The notes under the pieces are model-generated. The model saw only the letters and a list, made by a program, of their open reading frames with translations, was not told where the DNA came from and searched no databases. Below are positions 1 to 4,075 of a stretch of DNA of 5,564 bases, one piece after another. Source of the DNA: Paracoccaceae bacterium (GTDB lineage Bacteria; Pseudomonadota; Alphaproteobacteria; Rhodobacterales; Rhodobacteraceae); the NCBI GenBank assembly GCA_016764835.1, contig JAESRD010000085.1, positions 1-5,564 on the forward strand, written 5' to 3'. The position numbers and the translations under genes are program-made. Each line of letters starts with the position of its first letter. Within the stretch, counting starts at the first letter, position 1.

Positions 1-364
1 CTACGGCTGCTAAATAATTGTAGTTGGTTTTTAGATTTCCTTCACCATCAGAAACTCTTTGGTATAAAGTATCAAACGCTTGAAGGCTACTCTCCATTTT
101 GAAGACCACGGCTTGGCCGTCGCCGATATCAACGATGCCCGCGTTTTCACCCGGCCCGCAAATAACTTGTGGCCCTTCAACCGGCAAAGTCCGCAGCCAC
201 TTCTTGGAGCTTTTGTAAGAGCAATGCTCGTTCCACATGGCCGAAAAAATGCCCAGCTCAGTATAGCTCGGCTCACGGCCAATTATCCGCAAAATTTGCG
301 CATATTCATCGGCGTTAAGCCCGTGCTTGGCGATCAGGTCATCGGTGATGGCAGGTTCTTGCAT
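1..364 (-). CDS. purL: Phosphoribosylformylglycinamidine synthase subunit II (PurL), N-terminal part, disrupted or chimeric after residue 92
   Basis: PurL is the ATP-dependent synthetase of the fourth step of purine synthesis, converting FGAR to FGAM with PurQ and PurS, in the cytoplasm. Residues 1-92 read as a typical alphaproteobacterial Pur[28 protein letters not shown] around 27-53 and [26 protein letters not shown] ending at 92 (quoted here as recognised blocks: [37 protein letters not shown]). The family then continues HNHPS, which carries the catalytic histidine. Here it continues with [15 protein letters not shown] and a further unrecognised stretch, in frame and open to the window edge (residues 93-121). 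That tail is AT-rich (33 of 90 bases are G or C by my count in positions 1-90) and uses AGA, TTA and CTA codons unlike the rest. The start at 364 is chosen by homology; only a G-run (370-374) lies upstream as a weak ribosome site. Identity of the N-terminus is sure; the state of the gene is not. Confidence 0.85.
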   Translation of the reverse strand, partial: MQEPAITDDLIAKHGLNADEYAQILRIIGREPSYTELGIFSAMWNEHCSYKSSKKWLRTLPVEGPQVICGPGENAGIVDIGDGQAVVFKMESSLQAFDTLYQRVSDGEGNLKTNYNYLAAV

Positions 365-440
365 GGCGGCCCCCGGGCTGTTTTGGCGCATCCATAGGGC
401 ATGCGCGGCGTGCAGAAAAGGGCGGGCGGTGAAATGCGGC

Positions 441-454
441 GGCCATTATTGGCC
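441..454. repeat. Inverted repeat over the purL -10 box, possible operator
   Basis: GGCCA (441-445) and TGGCC (450-454) are perfect inverted arms around TTAT. The palindrome covers the proposed purL -10 hexamer, a typical place for a repressor to bind. The arms are short, so chance is possible, and I cannot name a binding protein. Confidence 0.3.
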
Positions 455-473
455 TTGGGCGCATTAATTCCAA
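445..473 (-). promoter_or_regulatory. Candidate sigma70-type promoter of purL
   Basis: On the minus strand TTGGAA (complement of 468-473) is followed after exactly 17 nt by AATAAT (complement of 445-450), matching the housekeeping consensus at 4 of 6 and 5 of 6 positions. Transcription would start near 438, giving a leader of about 75 nt before the purL start at 364. The -10 lies inside an inverted repeat. No other good promoter for purL is visible in the interval. Confidence 0.5.
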
Positions 474-499
474 CAAATCCAATAATAATTTTGGCAAGA

Positions 500-526
500 T
501 ATCGAAATCGGGCGGGCTCGTTCGTC
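500..526 (+). promoter_or_regulatory. Candidate ECF42-type promoter of the MAPEG-DGPF-sigma operon
   Basis: TATCGAA (500-506) and CGTC (523-526) are separated by exactly 16 nt, the layout of ECF sigma promoters. As I recall, the motif reported for ECF42 targets in Streptomyces is TGTCGA at -35 and CGA/TC at -10; here the -35 differs by one base. The start site would fall near 532, leaving a leader of about 28 nt before the MAPEG gene at 560. A second copy of the nine bases ATATCGAAA occurs at 533-541 (first copy 499-507) but has no matching -10 behind it. No sigma70-type promoter of similar quality was seen for this operon. Autoregulation is inference. Confidence 0.45.
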
Positions 527-559
527 CTTGTTATATCGAAACGAATTAGGGAGCATAAA

Positions 560-952
560 ATGACTGTAGCTATTACCGCAGGATTTGCCGCGATATTGGG
601 GCTGATAATGATATTTCTCTCGGGATATGTCAGCGCCTTGCGGGCCAAATCTGGCACATCAATTGGCGATGGCGGGGACATGGCGCTGCTTGAACGTATG
701 CGCCGCCACGGCAACTTTGTTGAAGTCGTGCCAATGGCGCTTTTGCTGATGGCATTGGCCGAGGCGGGAGCTGCGGCACCAAGCTGGACCTATGCGTCGG
801 GCCTGTTGCTGCTGGTTGGCCGGATCATTCACCCTATTGGGCTGAGTGCGGTCAATTCTAAGTCAATCTTGCGCGGCTTAGGCAGTTTGGCGACAATCAT
901 TTCAATGTTGATCTCAATCGTGGCGATCGGACTGCAAACCTTTGGTGGCTAA
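560..952 (+). CDS. MAPEG-family integral membrane protein
   Basis: A 130-residue membrane protein of the MAPEG superfamily (membrane-associated proteins in eicosanoid and glutathione metabolism). Eukaryotic members include microsomal glutathione S-transferases; bacterial relatives of this type are mostly uncharacterised, so the substrate is unknown. The sequence shows four hydrophobic segments at about 5-27, 53-70, 76-98 and 107-127. Between the first two lies the family signature ERMRRHGNFVE (45-55), and GRIIHPIGL (87-95) is the second conserved block. Length fits the family. The start at 560 is preferred over an in-frame ATG at 401 because AGGGAG (548-553) sits 6 nt upstream and because the MAPEG homology begins here; the extension would add 53 residues unlike MAPEG. 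It is first in an operon, 33 nt before the DGPF gene. A detoxification or envelope-stress role within the sigma factor's regulon is inference. Confidence 0.88.
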   Translation: MTVAITAGFAAILGLIMIFLSGYVSALRAKSGTSIGDGGDMALLERMRRHGNFVEVVPMALLLMALAEAGAAAPSWTYASGLLLLVGRIIHPIGLSAVNSKSILRGLGSLATIISMLISIVAIGLQTFGG

Positions 953-985
953 GCCGCTTTAACCCAAAATAACAAGGACAATATC

Positions 986-1348
986 ATGCAATATATGGCT
1001 CTTATCTATAGTGTACCCGGCGCAGGCCCGGCCCCCGGCACACCCGAATTTGGTGAATTCATGCAAGGCTACATGAGCGCAACTGAGACCTTCAAAAAAG
1101 ACGGTGTTTTTGTTGCTGGCGATGCGCTCAAGGGGGGCGAGACTGCGACATCTGTGCGCAAACGCGGCGGCAAGGTCGAGACAATGGACGGCCCCTTTGC
1201 CGAGACCAAAGAGCAACTTGGCGGTTATTACATCTTCGATTGTGAAGATCTTGACGCGGCATTGCGCTATGCGGCGATGATCCCAACATCGCAATTTGGC
1301 ACGATCGAGGTGCGCCCGGTGATGATGCCAGAAGATTACGGCAGCTAA
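986..1348 (+). CDS. YCII-related (DGPF) small protein linked to ECF sigma factor
   Basis: A 120-residue soluble cytoplasmic protein of the YCII/DGPF family, a small ferredoxin-like alpha/beta fold. It begins MQYMALIY and carries the hallmark DGPFAETKEQLGGYYIF at 68-84, followed by the conserved DLDAALRYAAMIP helix and an EVRPV strand (108-112). Length matches the family. Ribosome site AAGGA (974-978) is 7 nt upstream. The biochemical role of DGPF proteins is unknown; they are regularly encoded beside ECF41/ECF42-type sigma factors and are thought to be their targets or partners. Here the gene ends only 17 nt before the sigma gene, which strongly supports that link. It has no signal peptide or membrane segment. 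Confidence 0.93.
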   Translation: MQYMALIYSVPGAGPAPGTPEFGEFMQGYMSATETFKKDGVFVAGDALKGGETATSVRKRGGKVETMDGPFAETKEQLGGYYIFDCEDLDAALRYAAMIPTSQFGTIEVRPVMMPEDYGS

Positions 1349-1365
1349 GCGCAGGTGGACCGATC

Positions 1366-2604
1366 TTGACCAATACTGACCATAACCCCGGCGCGCTTAT
1401 CGCCGGGGTTATGCGCGCAGATCGTGGGCGGCTACTGGCGGCGCTCACATCGGCTTTGGGTGACTTTGATCTGGCTGAAGAGGCGCTGTCAGAGGCGCAA
1501 ATTAGCGCGTTGACCCATTGGCAGCGCACCGGCGCGCCAGATAACCCGCAAGGCTGGCTGCTGCGCACAGCCCGGCGCAAGGCCATAGACCGGCTGCGCC
1601 GGACCAAGAATCAGCAAAGATACGCCCGTGAGATGGCGGTGTTGCAAGATGAGCAGCTTTGGGAAGGCGGCGCGGCCGAGGCTGAGATCCCTGACCAGCG
1701 GCTGCGGTTGATCTTTACTTGCTGTCACCCGGCGCTGGGGCTCAAAAGCCAAGTGGCGCTGACGTTGCGCAGCCTTGGCGGGCTGAGTACCGGCGAGATA
1801 GCGCGGGCGTTTCTCGACAAAGAAACCGCCATGGGCCAACGGCTCAGCCGGGCCAAGACCAAAATCCGCGAGGCGGGTATTCGGTTTGCGCTGCCCGGCC
1901 CTGCCGATCTGCCGGAGCGGCTTAATTCGGTTTTGGCGGTGATCTATCTGATCTTTAACGAAGGTTATGCGGTAACGTCGGGCGAGAGCCCTGTGCGCCA
2001 AGACCTGTGCGAAGAGGCGCTGTATCTGGCGCGTCTGTTGCGCGGGTTGTGCCCCGACCAGCCGGAAGTGCTGGGCCTGTTGGCGCTGATCCTCACCAGC
2101 CATGCGCGCAGACCAGCGCGGATGGGCGACGGTTTTGTTGCCCTTGCGGCACAAGACCGGGGCAGGTGGGACAGGTCGATGATAGCCGAAGGGCTGGCAG
2201 CCCTTGATGAAGCATTGACCTATCTCGCCCCCGGACCCTACCAGATAAAGGCCGCCATCAGCGCGCTGCCTGTGCAGGCGCCAGACCATGCCCAGACTGA
2301 CTGGCGCCAAGTGCTGCTGCTCTATTCGACCTTGGCCCAGATCGAGCCGACCCCGGTGGTGCATCTCAATAGGCTGGTCGCCTTGGCCGAGACCGGTGCC
2401 GTGACACAAGCTGCCACACAATGTGCTGATTTGGCCGACGCACTTGATGGGTATCAGCCGTTTCACGCGGCCTTTGCCGATCTTTTAGAACGGTCTGGTC
2501 AGACCGCAGAGGCGGATATGCAATATGAGCGGGCGATAGCCTTGGCCGGCACCAAAGCACAGGCCGTGTTTTTACAGGCGAAACGACAGGCGGCTTTGGG
2601 GTGA
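1366..2604 (+). CDS. ECF42-type RNA polymerase sigma factor with DUF6596/TPR-like C-terminal extension
   Basis: A 412-residue extracytoplasmic-function sigma factor, about twice the usual ECF length. Sigma region 2 spans about 13-80 and includes the DNPQGWLLRTARR block (59-71) and DRLRR, which melts and reads the -10. Region 4 spans about 110-170: DQRLRLIFTCCHPAL (110-124) and the helix-turn-helix LSTGEIARAFL...AMGQRLSRAKTKI (140-167). The long C-terminal extension has LIFNEGY (195-201) and SHARRPAR (245-252), typical of DUF6596, then alpha-helical TPR-like repeats from about 300 onward. Family knowledge: ECF42 proteins lack an anti-sigma factor and need the extension for activity; none is encoded here. 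The start is TTG at 1366, set by AGGTGGA (1353-1359) 6 nt upstream and by fit to the family; no ATG precedes region 2. A 13-bp perfect hairpin follows the start. The stimulus is unknown. Confidence 0.93.
   Translation: MTNTDHNPGALIAGVMRADRGRLLAALTSALGDFDLAEEALSEAQISALTHWQRTGAPDNPQGWLLRTARRKAIDRLRRTKNQQRYAREMAVLQDEQLWEGGAAEAEIPDQRLRLIFTCCHPALGLKSQVALTLRSLGGLSTGEIARAFLDKETAMGQRLSRAKTKIREAGIRFALPGPADLPERLNSVLAVIYLIFNEGYAVTSGESPVRQDLCEEALYLARLLRGLCPDQPEVLGLLALILTSHARRPARMGDGFVALAAQDRGRWDRSMIAEGLAALDEALTYLAPGPYQIKAAISALPVQAPDHAQTDWRQVLLLYSTLAQIEPTPVVHLNRLVALAETGAVTQAATQCADLADALDGYQPFHAAFADLLERSGQTAEADMQYERAIALAGTKAQAVFLQAKRQAALG
1381..1413 (+). repeat. 13-bp perfect hairpin just inside the sigma factor coding region
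   Basis: CATAACCCCGGCG (1381-1393) and its exact reverse complement (1401-1413) flank a 7-nt loop, CGCTTAT. In mRNA this makes a very stable stem starting 12 nt after the TTG start codon, under codons 6-16. It lies before conserved sigma region 2, so the protein does not obviously demand these bases. No U-tract follows, so it is not an intrinsic terminator. It would be expected to lower ribosome entry or progress, or to separate expression of the sigma factor from that of the DGPF protein. Confidence 0.85.
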
Positions 2605-2652
2605 CCTGTGTGTCGCTTTGATCATGCAAAGACAGCAAAGTTTGTATGAGGC

Positions 2653-2679
2653 AAAAAAAAGCCGGGCCAAAGGCCCGGC
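2653..2679 (-). terminator. Intrinsic terminator, minus strand
   Basis: GCCGGGCC and GGCCCGGC (2661-2668 and 2672-2679) form a perfect 8-bp GC-only stem with a 3-nt loop. The A-run at 2653-2660 becomes eight U directly after the stem on the minus strand, so it is a strong intrinsic terminator for leftward transcripts (the small RNA and any lysR read-through). On the plus strand no U-tract follows, so it would serve the sigma operon poorly; no other plus-strand terminator was seen. Confidence 0.88.
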
Positions 2680-2730
2680 AAGTCCAACAGGGAGGTGAAG
2701 CGATGAGCGCGAACGCATCAGTCGCTTCAA
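2653..2730 (-). ncRNA. Candidate trans-acting small RNA with anti-Shine-Dalgarno motif
   Basis: Read on the minus strand this stretch has a full small-RNA architecture. The predicted start at about 2730 is exactly where a hairpin begins: UGAAGCGA (2729-2722) pairs with UCGCUUCA (2703-2696), and inside it UGA/UCA and GCG/CGC continue the stem around a UUCG loop, with two single-base bulges. Next comes an apparently unpaired CCUCCC (2696-2691 region), complementary to the core of ribosome binding sites, then about ten bases, then an intrinsic terminator. The predicted length is about 78 nt. The plan of hairpin, CU-rich anti-Shine-Dalgarno motif and terminator, under a CTTGAAA-type promoter, recalls the CcsR (Cuckoo) RNAs of Rhodobacter sphaeroides, which are RpoH-dependent; I cannot confirm homology. 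It could instead be the 3' end of the lysR transcript. Confidence 0.6.
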
Positions 2731-2735
2731 TTTAT

Positions 2736-2765
2736 GAGATAGGCAGCACATTGCGTCGTTTCAAG
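2736..2765 (-). promoter_or_regulatory. Candidate promoter of the small RNA, CTTGAAA -35 element
   Basis: On the minus strand CTTGAAA (complement of 2759-2765) precedes TATCTC (complement of 2736-2741); TTGAAA and TATCTC are 17 nt apart. TTGAAA matches the housekeeping -35 at 5 of 6 positions, and the leading C makes the CTTGAA seen in RpoH-type heat-shock promoters; the -10 reads CTATCT in that register. The start site falls at about 2729-2730, on the first base pair of the RNA hairpin. Which sigma factor reads it is inference. Confidence 0.5.
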
Positions 2766-2793
2766 ACTTTTGTGCGGTTGCAGCATCAAAACG

Positions 2794-2814
2794 GCTATGC
2801 GCTAGACGCATAGC
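2794..2814 (-). terminator. Perfect hairpin, possible weak lysR terminator
   Basis: GCTATGCG (2794-2801) and CGCATAGC (2807-2814) are perfect 8-bp arms around a 5-nt loop. On the minus strand the stem is followed by CGTTTT, a short U-tract, so it could end part of the lysR transcripts before the small-RNA promoter. The U-tract is poor, so termination may be partial. Confidence 0.4.
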
Positions 2815-2896
2815 TTGGTGGCGCGCCGCCATCACTACCGCCAGAGAGGCTTGGATGAATAGCAAAATCAAACACTTAGAAGGCGGTTAGTCGCAA

Positions 2897-2924
2897 CATA
2901 AAGCAAATACGCAAATGCTTTATG
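2897..2924 (-). repeat. 9-bp hairpin across the lysR stop codon
   Basis: CATAAAGCA (2897-2905) and TGCTTTATG (2916-2924) are perfect inverted arms with a 10-nt loop. The lysR stop codon (2920-2922) lies in one arm. No U-tract follows on the minus strand, so it is more likely a 3' stabilising or pausing structure than an intrinsic terminator. The arms are AT-rich, so the stem is only moderately stable. Confidence 0.5.
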
Positions 2925-3846
2925 ACGTTTCTGCTGCGGCCTTTGCGGCGGCTTCATCACGTATCCGCCGCCGATGCGCAATAACCTCATCTTGCACAAA
3001 GTCGCGAAAGGCCGAGATTCGCTTTGATTGACGCAGCTCTTCTGGATAGGCCAGAAATACCGGCACTTCGTTGCTTTCAACATCGGGCAATACCCGCACG
3101 AGTGTCGGAAAACCTTCAACAACATAATCGGGCAAAACGCCAACACCGAGGCCGTTTAGCACGGCCTGTAGCCCGCCAAAGTAGTTGTTGACCGTCAGCA
3201 GGCTGGGAATGTCTTGCAACATCAGCCTTTGCACCAGTTCTTGACCTGCGCGCACCTGCGCCGAGGCCGGGCTTTGGCAAATCAGCCGGTGGTTTTTCAG
3301 GTCTTCGATAGTCTCTGGCGTGCCGTTATCTTCCAGATAGCTACGGGTCGCATAAAGTCGCATGCGGATAGACATTAGCTTTTTGCGAATCAGATCGGCT
3401 TGGCTTGGCTCTTTCATCCGAATAGCCACATCGGCCTCGCGCATTGGCAGATCAAGCACCCGTTCTTCGAGCATCAGATCAATCTTCAGCTCGGGGTATT
3501 TTTCAAATAATTTGGGCAGGCGCGGGGCCAGCCAAAGCGAGCCAAAGCCGGTTGTTGTGGTCACGCGCAGCTCGCCAAACACCTCTTCTTCGCTGTCGCG
3601 TATACGGGCCGAGGCGGCCTCAAGGCGGCGGTTCATAGAGCGGGTCGCGTCAAAGAGCAGCTCACCTTGCTCTGTCAGGATCAATCCGCGCGCATGGCGG
3701 TGAAACAATGTGGTGTTGAGTGATTCTTCGAGCGAGCGGATCTGACGGCTGACAGCCGACTGGCTCAAATGCAGGGTTTCGCCCGCATTGGTCAGGCTGC
3801 CAGCAGAGGCAACAGCGTGAAAAATCCTCAGTTTGTCCCAGTCCAT
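2920..3846 (-). CDS. LysR-family transcriptional regulator
   Basis: A 308-residue LysR-type regulator of normal length, acting as a DNA-binding tetramer in the cytoplasm. The N-terminal winged helix-turn-helix spans about 3-62, with LTNAGETLHLSQSAVSRQIR (18-37) as the helix-turn-helix core and LFHRHARGLILTEQGELL following as the wing. A linker helix leads to a periplasmic-binding-protein-like effector domain at about 90-295 (GELRVTTTTGFGSLWLAP onward, with GLGVGVLPDYV near its end). The C-terminus is an Ala-rich tail. Start at 3846 is supported by AAAGGAA (complement of 3855-3861) 8 nt upstream and by the family N-terminus MDWDKLRIFHAVA. It is divergent from the oxidoreductase gene across 229 bases, the classic arrangement in which a LysR protein controls its neighbour and itself. 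The effector is unknown; an aromatic amino or keto acid is a reasonable guess. Confidence 0.95.
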   Translation of the reverse strand: MDWDKLRIFHAVASAGSLTNAGETLHLSQSAVSRQIRSLEESLNTTLFHRHARGLILTEQGELLFDATRSMNRRLEAASARIRDSEEEVFGELRVTTTTGFGSLWLAPRLPKLFEKYPELKIDLMLEERVLDLPMREADVAIRMKEPSQADLIRKKLMSIRMRLYATRSYLEDNGTPETIEDLKNHRLICQSPASAQVRAGQELVQRLMLQDIPSLLTVNNYFGGLQAVLNGLGVGVLPDYVVEGFPTLVRVLPDVESNEVPVFLAYPEELRQSKRISAFRDFVQDEVIAHRRRIRDEAAAKAAAETS

Positions 3847-4075
3847 TAGGGTAATTCCTTTGCGCGGCGCGCCTTACAGGTAACGTTTAACAACCAAATG
3901 TTTTTGTCGTAGCCGCCATCTGCGCGCCGCATTGGCGCAGGTTTTCGCTTCTGACATTACACGATTTACCCTAACATATACCCGAGGCAAGTGCCGTGCA
4001 GCAAAAATCTAATTGTTAGGTCAGTATATTTGACCTACGCTGGTCTTGTCGTTGGATGCTGCTGGGAGGTTTTGG
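3847..4075. promoter_or_regulatory. Divergent control region between lysR and the oxidoreductase gene
   Basis: No gene lies here. The oxidoreductase-proximal half holds the LysR-box palindrome (4017-4037) and a long-range repeat pair. Weak promoter candidates: for the oxidoreductase TTGACC (4030-4035), 17 nt, TTGGAT (4053-4058), which would leave a leader of only about ten bases, or TATATT (4025-4030) as a -10 without a good -35; for lysR, on the minus strand, TTGCTG (complement of 3999-4004), 18 nt, TATATG (complement of 3975-3980). None is strong, which suits an activator-dependent promoter. A small stem GCGCC/GGCGC (3924-3928, 3934-3938) lies in the putative lysR leader. Confidence 0.5.
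4017..4037. promoter_or_regulatory. Palindromic LysR-type operator
   Basis: TAGGTCA (4017-4023) and TGACCTA (4031-4037) are perfect 7-bp inverted arms around the AT-rich centre GTATATT. The inner bases fit the LysR-box rule T-N11-A (T at 4021, A at 4033). It lies in the divergent region some 40 bases before the oxidoreductase start, where a LysR regulator would be expected to bind. A related half site, CCTAACA (3970-3976), is the exact reverse complement of TGTTAGG (4014-4020), 44 bp away or about four helical turns, and could be a second contact site. Confidence 0.6.

Larger units (their letters stand above)
2605..2919. other. Gene-poor interval between convergent operons
   Basis: This interval of 315 bases separates the end of the sigma operon (rightward) from the end of lysR (leftward). 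I see no convincing protein gene. It holds the minus-strand small RNA with promoter and terminator, the 2794-2814 hairpin and most of the lysR stop-codon hairpin. A short weak inverted repeat, CTTTG/CAAAG (2616-2620, 2627-2631), lies just after the sigma gene. The GC-rich stretch 2816-2840 contains GGCGCGCC but no clear element. Confidence 0.7.

Noticed and set aside
401..559. Upstream extension of the MAPEG reading frame to an ATG at 401
   Set aside because: The extra 53 residues do not resemble MAPEG proteins, there is no ribosome site suited to 401, and the start at 560 has AGGGAG at good spacing. The stretch also holds the promoter candidates.
1489..2466. Long minus-strand open frame of 325 codons opposite the sigma factor gene
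   Set aside because: It is a mirror of the GC-biased codons of the sigma gene; its translation is rich in Gln, Arg and Pro, with no family resemblance.
2661..2679. The GC hairpin as terminator of the sigma operon on the plus strand
   Set aside because: On the plus strand the A-run precedes the stem and no U-tract follows, so it fits a leftward terminator only.
2703..2813. A 36-codon plus-strand reading frame with a near-perfect ribosome site GGAGGTGA (2691-2698)
   Set aside because: The apparent ribosome site is the complement of the CCUCCC motif of the minus-strand small RNA, and the start codon lies inside its hairpin. The peptide (MSANASVASIYEIGS...) is not recognised and no good plus-strand promoter precedes it. 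It remains the main alternative reading of this stretch.
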